A stretch of DNA of 64,000 nt from Paraburkholderia atlantica (lineage in GTDB: Bacteria; Pseudomonadota; Gammaproteobacteria; Burkholderiales; Burkholderiaceae). Shown here piece after piece: positions 8,958-17,364 of the stretch. The position numbers and the translations under genes are program-made. The stretch's first letter is position 1. The number at the start of each line of letters is the position of its first letter. The stretch spans positions 1-64,000 of the forward strand of contig NZ_WHNQ01000030.1 in NCBI RefSeq assembly GCF_009362785.1, given 5' to 3'. The notes beneath the pieces are model-generated. The model saw nothing but the letters and a program-made list of their open reading frames with translations. It was not told where the DNA came from and did no database searches.

Positions 8958-11225
8958 TCAGTGCTCGACCTGCCAGCGCAGCACCGGATGGGTCGCGCCC
9001 GCCGGCATCACCCATGCGCCATTGCTGCCGAAGTTCCAGCCGACGAAACTCCTCGGATCGCTCATCTGCGCGGTGGTCAAGCCGTTCGAAGCCGGCAGAT
9101 TGCCGCCGCTTTTTGCTTGTCCCGTCGTTTCGGTATCCCAGTAGACGTCGCTGCCGAGTCCTGTGCAGTATGCGCAGACCCCGCCCACCGTCACAAGGTT
9201 GAACGCTGAGACCTTGCCCGACGCGAACGACTCCGTGATCGTCCCGGTGTTGTGGTTGACGAGGCCGCCGGACGAGCCGCGTGACTCGTTAGCGGCAACG
9301 TTGCCGGTCGCGTAGGACTGGGTGATCGTGCCCAGATTGCTATAGACGAGGCCGCCGCCGCCGGAGTCGGCCGTGACGTTGGCGCTGCTGCCGGAGCGCG
9401 CGATCGTTCCATAGTTGGTGCCGACGAGACCACCAAGCGTCGCGCCGGCGGCATTGGATGCCGGCGCGATGTAACCCGAGGTGAACGTATTGATGATCAG
9501 GCCGTGATTGCTCATGGCGAGAATGCCGTCGGACCTGTAAGACGGCGCATAGGTGCCCGACTGCGCGTTCAGGATGTTCACGTCCCTGACCGCGCCGTTC
9601 GCGGCAATATCGCTAAACACAGCATCCGTGTCGGGCCTGATGTTGGACACGCTGTGCCACATGCCGTCAAATTGGCCGGTGAACGACAGCTTGCTGGCGA
9701 ATCCGAGCGTCTTGAACGCGTAGCCGCCCGCGTCGATGTCGCGGCCCAGCGCATAGTTGCCGCTCATATCGTTCTCGATGTTCTGCAGATCCTGCGCCGT
9801 ATTGACGAGCTTGTAGCCGGTGATCTGCGAGAGCAGCCCGCTATAGTCTGGCGCGGCCCACCCTGCGTTCGCGAGCAGGGTGCCTGGCGTGAAGCTGCCG
9901 GTCATGTCATAGAACGCGCTTACCGTGCCGGTGCTTTGCGACCAGTCGATCATGCCGTGATTCGTGACGCTGCCGCCGTTGTTCACGCCGGCCGTGTCGG
10001 CGCGAAGCGTCAGCGCGCCGACGCCCTGGTTGCTAAAGGTGACACCCGGGCCGACCGATACGCTATGCGCCGCGTTCAGCGCGAGCGATGCGCCGCCTGT
10101 CCACTGAATGCTTTGATCCGCGTTGATGTCGCCGCTCCGGCCTGCTGCACCGGTGGTCGTCATTGAGATCGAGGTACCGTCGTTCATGCTGCGCGCGAAT
10201 GAGCGCGCCGCGCCGTTATCGAACGTGTAGGCGGGCAGCGTGACGTTCCATTGACCCGCGACGACCTTCGCGAAGTCCCCCCAGAACGTGAAGAGCCCCG
10301 TGTCCATATCGACCGTGCCGCCTTTGCCGTCCGCATTCTTCGCGGCGATGTTGCCGGCGAGAATCACCTGTCCACCGGGGCCCGTGACGAGCCACACATG
10401 CCCGTCGCGCACGGCGGTGCCGGTCGCACGCAGGACGTCGGCGTTGCCAGCGAGGGCATAGATGTTGCCGTCAACGGCTTGCAGGCTGACCTGCGCCGCT
10501 TCGACCGCGCCCGTGTTGACGATCGCGCCGCCGCTCGCCGTCTGCACGAATATCTGCCGCGAGCTGGAGGAGTCCTGCAACAGCACCTTGGTCCCGACAC
10601 CGACCTCGGCGGTGCCATTCGGCGCGCTGACGTTGCCGTAGTTGTCCACTTCCTTCGCGGCTATCAGCAGTACGTCACCGTTCGTCGAGCCGATATTGCC
10701 GAGATTGACCACGCGATGATCCGACCCGCCGGAAAACGTCAGCGCGGAGCCGTTCATGAACGACGCGTTGTCGGTGTCGAGCGTGGAGGCGACGAAGCGG
10801 CCGCCCGTCGTGACGACACCTTGCGGCCCGATCAGCACGCCTTGCGGATTGATCAGGTAGACGCTGCCCGTCGCGTTTAGCTTGCCGAGCAGCATCGACG
10901 GCGAACCGCCTGTCACGCGGTTCAGCGTCGCGCCGTCGCCGTTGTTGAAGATGACCGTGTTGCCCTTGCCAATAGAGAAGCGATTCCAGTCGATCACGCC
11001 GCGCGTTGAGCCCGGCTGTGTGACCACAAGCTCGTTGCCCTGGGCGGCTATCGTGCCCGCGCCGGCGACATAACGGCCGCCTTGTGGAAGGACGCCCGCC
11101 GCGAGCGCCACGGGTGTCAGGGACAGTCCAGTCAGCGAAATGCCGATGGCCAGCAGGGAGCCTGCATTTGAATGTTGCCGACGCTGTGCGTGTAGCACAT
11201 TCCCAAGTAGGTTCAGTCGTGACAT
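8958..11225 (-). CDS. TpsA-type exoprotein with filamentous-haemagglutinin N-terminus and GLUG-like repeats
   Basis: The ATG at 11225 is preceded by GGGAGAGGG and gives 755 residues. Residues 1-43 form a long Sec signal ending near ALAAG. The two-partner-secretion domain spans roughly 44-300 and holds the NPQG motif at 126-129 (VYLINPQGVLIG). A beta-helical region rich in Gly, Asn, Ser and Thr follows. Near the C-terminus GLUG-like repeats appear (GGLVGTNYGTIARS, GGLVYSNLGTITQSYATGNV). The family is exported through a TpsB outer-membrane pore and acts as an adhesin or similar exoprotein. No TpsB gene lies beside it. At 755 residues it is short for FhaB-like proteins, more like HMW/EtpA-class or mucin-like adhesins. 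Confidence 0.85.
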   Translation of the reverse strand: MSRLNLLGNVLHAQRRQHSNAGSLLAIGISLTGLSLTPVALAAGVLPQGGRYVAGAGTIAAQGNELVVTQPGSTRGVIDWNRFSIGKGNTVIFNNGDGATLNRVTGGSPSMLLGKLNATGSVYLINPQGVLIGPQGVVTTGGRFVASTLDTDNASFMNGSALTFSGGSDHRVVNLGNIGSTNGDVLLIAAKEVDNYGNVSAPNGTAEVGVGTKVLLQDSSSSRQIFVQTASGGAIVNTGAVEAAQVSLQAVDGNIYALAGNADVLRATGTAVRDGHVWLVTGPGGQVILAGNIAAKNADGKGGTVDMDTGLFTFWGDFAKVVAGQWNVTLPAYTFDNGAARSFARSMNDGTSISMTTTGAAGRSGDINADQSIQWTGGASLALNAAHSVSVGPGVTFSNQGVGALTLRADTAGVNNGGSVTNHGMIDWSQSTGTVSAFYDMTGSFTPGTLLANAGWAAPDYSGLLSQITGYKLVNTAQDLQNIENDMSGNYALGRDIDAGGYAFKTLGFASKLSFTGQFDGMWHSVSNIRPDTDAVFSDIAANGAVRDVNILNAQSGTYAPSYRSDGILAMSNHGLIINTFTSGYIAPASNAAGATLGGLVGTNYGTIARSGSSANVTADSGGGGLVYSNLGTITQSYATGNVAANESRGSSGGLVNHNTGTITESFASGKVSAFNLVTVGGVCAYCTGLGSDVYWDTETTGQAKSGGNLPASNGLTTAQMSDPRSFVGWNFGSNGAWVMPAGATHPVLRWQVEH

Positions 11226-11653
11226 ACCCTCTCCCGAGTCCACGCAAAATGGCTGCCGACGACCCGCAGAGTCCAGCGCAAATACGTTGGTCGCAGCGTC
11301 TGAAGAATAGCTCCCGGCCCCGCGCATGCAGGCCGATATCTCTGCGTTTTGCGCCTTGTCGTCTGTGCAGTTCGGGCCACTTGTTGAGTGGCGACAGCAG
11401 TCTTTAGCCGCGCTCGGAATATCTGTTTCTCCTCCCCGTTTACTCGACACCTCTCTCCGGCATCCGATTGCCGATTTCACCCCGCCACATCGCATCGCAG
11501 GTTGCCCACCGCGAGGCATCGTCACGCTCGTGACAGGTGACCCGCTGCCCGGCCATGGATAACACGCGACTCGACTTTCAATGGAGGTTAAGCCACACAT
11601 CGATACCCAACCGAAGATCTTTCCGTAGACGCGGGTCAACCTCAGGAGCCATC
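11226..11653. promoter_or_regulatory. Divergent promoter region with a perfect inverted repeat
   Basis: This separates two divergently read secreted-protein genes. At 11521-11534 lies GTCACG-CT-CGTGAC, a perfect six-base inverted repeat with a two-base spacer, about 120 bases from the plus-strand ATG. It is a possible operator. No clear -35/-10 pair could be assigned by eye. Confidence 0.4.
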
Positions 11654-13120
11654 ATGAAATCGCTATTCAAGCCCCGCAGCTTCAGACCACTGGGTTCTGG
11701 CGCTGCCAGCCTGTCCGCTGCCGTCTTCATCGGCGCGTTGGCCGCAGGCCAAGCACGCGCGGAACAGCCGCCGCCGCCTTGCCATCCGAATCCGAACGCG
11801 GCAGCTGACAGCGCGCTGGTGCGTCAGCGCGGCGACATCGCGCACCTGCCGGACCCGCTGCAAGATCTCCTCCAAAGGATGGCCGAACGGCCCCATAGCT
11901 ATTTGCCAATTCAGGCCTATGCCGAGGCCGACAAACCGAGCCAGCTGTTCCAGTATTTCCTGCTGTCCACAGTAGGATTCGAGCCCAATACGTTCACGGC
12001 ACGATTCTCGGGCATCAACGACCAGGCGATGCTGACGGCAACTGGCGGCAACTGCGGCTTGCCGACCATCGGTGCGGTGCGCCTGGTGGTCGAGCCGAAG
12101 CCCGGGCTGCCCACTGATCCCGCTAACGTTCGCGCCTTCATCGATGTATTTACCGACCTTTCAAATCTGTTTGTGATCAACAATGAAAGCGGCTGGTACG
12201 AGGGCTGGATGATCCACGATCTGCAAGTGCCGAATGTCGCACCGCCCCGTCCCGACGGGCACGCCCAGTTCGGCACAATGACAGTCGCAGACGCAGCCGC
12301 TTTGCGGGCAATGGGTACGCACCACAACGTGCCGGGCCAGCTCTTCACAATGGATGGCAAGTCACCGCATTTGCCCGATGCTTCAGACCACTTCCCCGAG
12401 CGCCAGACCAATATCGTGCCGATCCAGTTAAGCATGGGGGCGCTCAACTGCATGCAGCAGGCTGATTGTCACGGGTACTGGGAATTCAACTACACGACCA
12501 ATTGGATCCATCCACTCTACGAGTTGCCTTTTACCGGAGGTATTCCCGGTAGCTTTGAAGCCGGCAAAGTTGGCGAGCTGTCGTCACTGATCCCCGGCGC
12601 TGGACCGGCAGGTGCGAAGAACAGTGCGATCGACTATGGTGACGATCCGAACAATACGGCCCCACTGGGTGGTGCAGGTCCGCGCGACCCCGACCGATTC
12701 GATGCCGAAGTCGATAACCAGCGTGAATACCGCCAGCGCTTCATCCCAAGCGGACTGGCGCACGAAATCTACCTGGACACCTACGTGCGAGTGGCATCGT
12801 TCGAGCAGGGCACGCCATTCCCGCAGCGCTTGTACGACGCCTATGTGGCTGAAGTCAAACGGGTCGATACCAATGGCGACGGCGTCATTTCGGCACGCGA
12901 GGGAGACGTGGATACTCCCAGCGATGGGTTCCCGGACAATTCCCGCCTGTTCTTGCCAGCGACTTCGTTCCGTCGCTTTGCCGTGACGCGCGAAATCAAT
13001 GACGGCTACCTGGCGCCGCGGTTCGCGCCCAGCCAACGGGCGTGGGTACTGACTGGCGCTGCCATAAGCGTAAGCCCGCCGAGGCCGGCGTCTGCGGGCC
13101 GTGACGGCGACGACCGCTGA
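11654..13120 (+). CDS. Secreted protein of unknown function with EF-hand-like loop
   Basis: The ATG at 11654, with AGGAG upstream, opens a 488-residue product. It has a Sec signal peptide (basic start, hydrophobic core, cleavage after ARA near residue 36). The mature part begins with proline-rich EQPPPPCHPNPN and includes a conserved-looking WYEGWMIHDLQVPNV segment and the cysteines of NCMQQADCHGYWEFNY. Near residues 405-416 the sequence DTNGDGVISARE matches an EF-hand calcium loop. I do not recognise the family. The protein is presumably periplasmic or extracellular. A hairpin terminator at 13207 follows, so the gene is probably monocistronic. Confidence 0.75.
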   Translation: MKSLFKPRSFRPLGSGAASLSAAVFIGALAAGQARAEQPPPPCHPNPNAAADSALVRQRGDIAHLPDPLQDLLQRMAERPHSYLPIQAYAEADKPSQLFQYFLLSTVGFEPNTFTARFSGINDQAMLTATGGNCGLPTIGAVRLVVEPKPGLPTDPANVRAFIDVFTDLSNLFVINNESGWYEGWMIHDLQVPNVAPPRPDGHAQFGTMTVADAAALRAMGTHHNVPGQLFTMDGKSPHLPDASDHFPERQTNIVPIQLSMGALNCMQQADCHGYWEFNYTTNWIHPLYELPFTGGIPGSFEAGKVGELSSLIPGAGPAGAKNSAIDYGDDPNNTAPLGGAGPRDPDRFDAEVDNQREYRQRFIPSGLAHEIYLDTYVRVASFEQGTPFPQRLYDAYVAEVKRVDTNGDGVISAREGDVDTPSDGFPDNSRLFLPATSFRRFAVTREINDGYLAPRFAPSQRAWVLTGAAISVSPPRPASAGRDGDDR

Positions 13121-13206
13121 AGGCAACTCGCAACGCGTCGAACTGACGGGCCGTTTAATGAGTTGCGACAGGCACTCGACCCGTACCGTGCGCTCTGAAG
13201 GTCGAC

Positions 13207-13235
13207 AGGAGGACCGCCCACGAGGCGGCCCTCCT
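13207..13235 (+). terminator. Hairpin terminator after the secreted-protein gene
   Basis: Arms AGGAGGACCGCC (13207-13218) and GGCGGCCCTCCT (13224-13235) pair over 12 positions with one mismatch around a CACGA loop. The T tract is poor, but the position 86 bases past the stop fits a terminator. Confidence 0.55.
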
Positions 13236-13303
13236 GTAGCCTCGTTCCACTGATGCTCACCACCTCGGCTGGTTCTCTCAACAGTCTTATTCGGAGGGAA
13301 GCC

Positions 13304-13462
13304 ATGAGCGCCTCTCTTTCTCCAGAAACGAATTCCGTCATCAAATCGACCGCCCCTGTCATGCAAAAGCATGGCGTGGCAATCACGACGCGCATGGGGG
13401 GACGCCGCGGGGGAACGCATTCTGAACGCGTGGGCCGAGGCATACTGGTTTTTGGCAGATGA
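13304..13462 (+). pseudogene. hmp: Flavohaemoglobin (Hmp) remnant with internal deletion
   Basis: A GGAGG site precedes the ATG at 13304. The first 31 codons read as a flavohaemoglobin globin-domain start: MSASLSPETNSVIKSTAP followed by VMQKHGVAITTRM. After about 13397 the frame turns into nonsense. From 13419, in another frame, ILNAWAEAYWFLAD matches the globin-domain segment that normally lies about 90 residues further on. A deletion has thus joined the two pieces out of frame and removed the haem-binding middle and the whole reductase part. Flavohaemoglobins detoxify nitric oxide. This copy cannot do so. Confidence 0.7.
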
Positions 13463-13548
13463 GGGACCATCCGATACATCCCGGCAGTCAAAGCGCCCGA
13501 CACATAGAATGAACAAAACTAATGGATAAATGAAATAATGCCATTTTT

Positions 13549-13563
13549 CTTCATGGAATGAAG
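13549..13563. promoter_or_regulatory. Inverted repeat upstream of metE
   Basis: CTTCAT-GGA-ATGAAG is a perfect six-base inverted repeat ending 63 bases before the metE ATG, in an AT-rich stretch. LysR-type MetR regulates metE in proteobacteria through TGAA/TTCA half-sites, and TGAA at 13531 and TTCA at 13550 are also present. Operator function is inference. Confidence 0.4.
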
Positions 13564-13626
13564 CCCCTATCATGGCTGCCAATCTTTGCATCGTTCCTTG
13601 CAATTTTTCATCGGAAGGCAGCCTCC

Positions 13627-15918
13627 ATGGTCACGACACATAATCTCGGCTTCCCGCGCATCGGCGCAAAACGCGAACTGAAGTTCGGCCTCGAACGCTA
13701 CTGGAAGGGCGAATCGTCGCGCGAGGAACTGAAGGCGCTCGGCGCGCAACTGCGCGCGCGTCACTGGAATGACCAGCGCGAACTCGATCTCGCACCGGTC
13801 GGCGATTTCGCGTTCTACGACCAGGTGCTCGACATGAGCTTCACGCTCGGCAATCTGCCCGCACGCGTGCAGGGCTTTCATGGCGACAAGCTCGACAACT
13901 ACTTCCGAGTCGCGCGCGGCCGCTCGGCGCAGGATGCCGAAGAGCATGCCGCATGCTGCGGCGGCGTCGCGGCCGGCGAAATGACGAAGTGGTTCGATAC
14001 CAACTACCACTACATCGTCCCCGAGTTCACGGCCGATACGACGTTCAACCTCGACACGTCCGGCTTCCTCGAACAGCTGCGTGAAGCGCGCGAGCAGGGC
14101 GTGAAGGCGAAGCCGGTGATCATCGGCCCGATCACGTATCTATGGCTCGGCAAGGCGAAGGACGACTCCGACAAACTCGCGCTGTTGGCTCGCATCATGC
14201 CCGTCTATCGCGCGCTGCTCGACTATTTCAAGGTGATGGACGTCGAGTGGGTGCAGATCGACGAGCCGGTGCTCGTCACCGAACTCGATCCGGCATGGCG
14301 CGACGCGTTCGTGACCGCGTATCAAGGCTTCGAGGAACGCGGCGTCAAGCTGCTGCTCGCTACCTACTTCGGCCAGCTGAAAGAGAACCTCGAACTTGCG
14401 TGCGGCTTGCCCGTCGACGGTCTGCATATCGACGCGATCAACGCACGCGAAGAAATCGCGCTGGCCGCGCGCAAGCTGCCCGCGCACAGCGTGCTGTCGG
14501 TCGGCGCGATCAACGGCCGCAACATCTGGAAAACCGATCTGAACGCCGCGCTCGAATGGCTCACGCCGCTCGCGCGCAAACTCGGCGATCGCTTGTGGCT
14601 CGCGCCGTCGTGCTCGCTGCTACACGTGCCGGTCGATCTCGCGAGCGAACACAAGCTCGACGCGGAAATCCGCTCCTGGCTCGCGTTCGCGCTGCAAAAA
14701 CTCGACGAACTGAAGGTGCTCGCCACCGCGCTCAACGGCGGCCGCGACAAAGTCGCGAACCAGCTCGCCGCCAATGCGGCCGCGATTGCCGCGCGCCGCG
14801 AGTCGCCGCGCGTGAACAACCCGGCGGTGAAGGCGGCGCTGGCGCGCATCGACGCGAAGCTCGGCAATCGCCAGCACGCCTATGCCGAGCGCGCGGCGAA
14901 GCAGGCCGCGCTGCTCGAACTACCCGCGTACCCGACCACGACGATCGGCTCGTTCCCGCAGACGGCGGAAATCCGCCATGCACGCAGCCAATTCAAGAGC
15001 GGCGCGCTCGACCGGGCAGGCTATCGGGCCGCGATGCGGCGGGAAATCGAGCGCAGCGTGCGCGAACAGGAAGCGCTGGGTCTCGACGTGCTCGTGCACG
15101 GCGAAGCCGAACGCAACGACATGGTCGAATACTTCGGCGAGCAACTCGACGGCTATGCGTTCAGCCAGTTCGGCTGGGTGCAGTCGTATGGCTCGCGCTG
15201 CGTGAAGCCGCCTATCCTGTTCGGCGACATCAGCCGTCCGCGAGCGATGACGGTCGAATGGATCAGCTACGCGCAGTCGCTGACGAACAAGCCGATGAAG
15301 GGGATGCTGACCGGCCCCGTGACGATCCTGAACTGGTCGTTCGTGCGCGACGACCAGCCGCGTTCGGTGTCGTGCTACCAGCTCGCGCTGGCGATCCGCG
15401 AAGAAGTGCTCGACCTGGAAAAAGCCGGCGTGCGCGTCGTGCAGATCGACGAAGCCGCGCTTCGCGAAGGCCTGCCGCTGCGTCGCGCGCAGTGGGGCGA
15501 GTATCTGCGCTGGGCGGTCGAGTCGTTCCGGATCACCGCGAACGGCGTGCGTGACGAAACGCAGATCCACACGCATATGTGCTATTCGGAGTTCAACGAC
15601 ATCATCGCGTCGATCGCCGGCATGGATGCGGACGTCATCACGATCGAGACCTCGCGCTCGGACATGGAGCTGCTCGACGCGTTCGACGACTTCAACTACC
15701 CGAACGAGATCGGCCCCGGCGTCTATGACATTCACTCGCCGAACATCCCGACGCAGCAGCACATCGTTCAATTGATGCAAAAGGCGGCGGAGCGCATTCC
15801 GGCACAACGTCTGTGGGTGAACCCGGACTGTGGTCTGAAGACGCGTCAGTGGGCTGAAGTGATTCCCGCGCTGACGAACATGGTTGCGGCCGCGAAGACG
15901 CTGCGCAGCCGGGTCTAG
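13627..15918 (+). CDS. metE: Cobalamin-independent methionine synthase
   Basis: The ATG at 13627 yields 763 residues, full length for MetE. The start MVTTHNLGFPRIGAKRELK is diagnostic. The C-terminal barrel holds zinc ligands in HTHMCYSEFND and NPDCGLKTRQW, and the folate/homocysteine site segments TTTIGSFPQT and QIDEAALREGLP. The cytosolic enzyme transfers a methyl group from 5-methyltetrahydropteroyltri-glutamate to homocysteine in the last step of methionine synthesis. A longer in-frame extension from 13558 was rejected because MetE homology starts at 13627. The gene is monocistronic, with an AT-rich upstream region and a hairpin after its stop. Confidence 0.97.
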   Translation: MVTTHNLGFPRIGAKRELKFGLERYWKGESSREELKALGAQLRARHWNDQRELDLAPVGDFAFYDQVLDMSFTLGNLPARVQGFHGDKLDNYFRVARGRSAQDAEEHAACCGGVAAGEMTKWFDTNYHYIVPEFTADTTFNLDTSGFLEQLREAREQGVKAKPVIIGPITYLWLGKAKDDSDKLALLARIMPVYRALLDYFKVMDVEWVQIDEPVLVTELDPAWRDAFVTAYQGFEERGVKLLLATYFGQLKENLELACGLPVDGLHIDAINAREEIALAARKLPAHSVLSVGAINGRNIWKTDLNAALEWLTPLARKLGDRLWLAPSCSLLHVPVDLASEHKLDAEIRSWLAFALQKLDELKVLATALNGGRDKVANQLAANAAAIAARRESPRVNNPAVKAALARIDAKLGNRQHAYAERAAKQAALLELPAYPTTTIGSFPQTAEIRHARSQFKSGALDRAGYRAAMRREIERSVREQEALGLDVLVHGEAERNDMVEYFGEQLDGYAFSQFGWVQSYGSRCVKPPILFGDISRPRAMTVEWISYAQSLTNKPMKGMLTGPVTILNWSFVRDDQPRSVSCYQLALAIREEVLDLEKAGVRVVQIDEAALREGLPLRRAQWGEYLRWAVESFRITANGVRDETQIHTHMCYSEFNDIIASIAGMDADVITIETSRSDMELLDAFDDFNYPNEIGPGVYDIHSPNIPTQQHIVQLMQKAAERIPAQRLWVNPDCGLKTRQWAEVIPALTNMVAAAKTLRSRV

Positions 15919-15930
15919 TAGAACGGCGAG

Positions 15931-15959
15931 CGAGCCGTCGCTTTCTTCGCGGCGGCTCG
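15931..15959 (+). terminator. metE: Hairpin terminator after metE
   Basis: Arms CGAGCCGTCGC (15931-15941) and GCGGCGGCTCG (15949-15959) pair with one mismatch around TTTCTTC, 13 bases past the metE stop. The downstream T run is weak. Confidence 0.55.
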
Positions 15960-16303
15960 TATCCGGATCGCCTCTTGGCGCCAGGTTTTGAGCAGGGCGC
16001 TACATTCCTCTCCGCCAGACAGATGCCGCGGCGTTACATGCCGCGCGTCCACCGCACACGCAATCACAGTTCAATCGCGCCAATACCCACGCCAACCGTA
16101 TTGGACGTTGAACCTGATTGATACACTTTCAAAATTCCTCCACCAGTTGCCTGCCCCGCCAGCAGAAGCGGCATGACAGGCACCCATGCCCGCGCCGAGG
16201 CGGTCTCGCGCGGCGGCGCAGCGACCGGGAACGCTGATTGCGAGTTAATCACGATGGCCGCGCTTTGCCACGGTCACCCCGCAATCTCATATAGGAGAAC
16301 CTC
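15960..16303. other. Gene-free stretch after metE
   Basis: Nothing coding was supported. The last 15 bases hold the AGGAG site of the small gene at 16304. The interval probably contains the promoter for that gene and the recombinase-like gene that follows. Confidence 0.4.
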
Positions 16304-16426
16304 ATGACCTCGGACAAGAATTCGAATCGACAGCCGTCGAACCCGGCGCAACCCGGCCGAGACAGCGGACAGCAGCAACAGAACCAGACTCCTCCGACGC
16401 ATCAGGGCGGCCAGCGGCAGCCCTGA
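16304..16426 (+). CDS. Small Gln/Pro/Asn-rich protein (40 aa)
   Basis: AGGAGAACCTC precedes the ATG, and the frame runs 40 codons to TGA. The peptide is hydrophilic and disordered-looking (MTSDKNSNRQPSNPAQPGRD, then a GQQQQNQTPP run), with no cysteines or hydrophobic core. The strong start site and the five-base gap to the next gene suggest co-translation with the resolvase-like gene. Function is unknown. Confidence 0.6.
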   Translation: MTSDKNSNRQPSNPAQPGRDSGQQQQNQTPPTHQGGQRQP

Positions 16427-16431
16427 GGGCG

Positions 16432-17112
16432 ATGAGTGACGGCGCGTGTGCAAGCGCCGTCGCTCGGACCAACGGAATTTCTAGCGAAATAGCGCCGCGA
16501 ATGGCGGATCGTGACTACGAAGGCGACGTGGAAAAACTACACATCTATCTGTTCGGTGCACACGATGCGGTTCGGCACGAGCAGGCGCTGATCCGGCTCG
16601 ACAAGGCGGGCTACATGGTCACGCTCGCGCGGCTCGTGGTCGAGGATTTGCCGACCTACACACAGGGACGCGAACGGCCCGAGCTGCAAAGCCTGATCCG
16701 GCGCATCGCGCCGCACGATACGCTCGTCGTACTCGAGCTGGCCGCGCTCGGCTGCAATGCGCGCGACATTCTCGCCACCGTGATGCAGTGCCGGAAGGCC
16801 GGCGCGGCGCTGCGGTGCGTCGAAGTCGGCCATACGGATCTGGCCGGACGTCCGGAGCCATCGGCGGTGAAGGCGCTGCGCGCGCTGGTGCGGCTCGATG
16901 CCGCGTGCCGCAGCCTGCGTAGCCGCGACAGCCTCGCGGCCGTGCGCGCGAGCGGCAAGCACACCGGCAGACCGCCTTCGCTGTCCGAGCAGCAGCGCCA
17001 ACGCGTGCTGCAATCCCTCGGCAGAGGACAGTCGGTCAGCGAAGTGGCGCGACGCTTCGGCACTTCGCGCCAGACAGTGATGCGCATTCGCGCGGACACG
17101 CCGGCCATGTAG
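16432..17112 (+). CDS. Resolvase-like protein lacking serine-recombinase catalytic residues
   Basis: The 226-residue product aligns by eye with Tn3/gamma-delta resolvases along most of its length. An N-terminal catalytic-fold region (about 36-150) leads into a C-terminal Hin-type helix-turn-helix (about 175-222: RPPSLSEQQRQRVLQSL, then SVSEVARRFGTSRQTVMRI). The resolvase YARVST motif is replaced by YLFGAH, so the nucleophilic serine is alanine and the preceding arginine is phenylalanine. DRLGR is replaced by AALGC, losing both catalytic arginines. It is therefore predicted not to cut DNA, and may act as a DNA-binding or regulatory protein (inference). A later ATG at 16501 is also possible. 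Confidence 0.75.
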   Translation: MSDGACASAVARTNGISSEIAPRMADRDYEGDVEKLHIYLFGAHDAVRHEQALIRLDKAGYMVTLARLVVEDLPTYTQGRERPELQSLIRRIAPHDTLVVLELAALGCNARDILATVMQCRKAGAALRCVEVGHTDLAGRPEPSAVKALRALVRLDAACRSLRSRDSLAAVRASGKHTGRPPSLSEQQRQRVLQSLGRGQSVSEVARRFGTSRQTVMRIRADTPAM

Positions 17113-17223
17113 AAAATACCTGCCGGTTTCTTTCATATCGTTCTTACCGCATCGCCGTTCGGGCATCCCGCGCGGCCCGTTTCGCGTGGGCGGTTGCGTG
17201 AAACGCGCCACGCAAGCTTCCAT

Positions 17224-17262
17224 ATGCCCCGTCCGTAACAGACCAGTTACGGACAGGGGCAT
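17224..17262 (+). repeat. Long hairpin with GTCCGTAA/TTACGGAC core
   Basis: ATGCCCC plus GTCCGTAAC (17224-17239) pairs with GTTACGGAC plus AGGGGCAT (17246-17262), leaving one bulged A and the loop AGACCA. The 16-pair stem lies 110 bases after the recombinase-like gene. It may act as a terminator, although no T tract follows. A hairpin with the same core occurs at 44655-44678. Confidence 0.6.
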
Positions 17263-17364
17263 GAGCTTTGCTTTGAAAGTTCACACGTCTAACCTCAACC
17301 TACAACCACATTATCAAACGTTGAGATCCGAACCCGAGGCGCGGCGCGATACCGTGTGAAAGCC

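Noticed and set aside
13240..13626. Cobalamin riboswitch upstream of metE
   Set aside because: No B12-box or conserved core pairing could be found; a flavohaemoglobin remnant and an AT-rich promoter account for the interval.
14142..15554. Plus-strand frame of 470 aa inside metE
   Set aside because: Alternative frame of a fully conserved metE; extreme Arg/Ala content.
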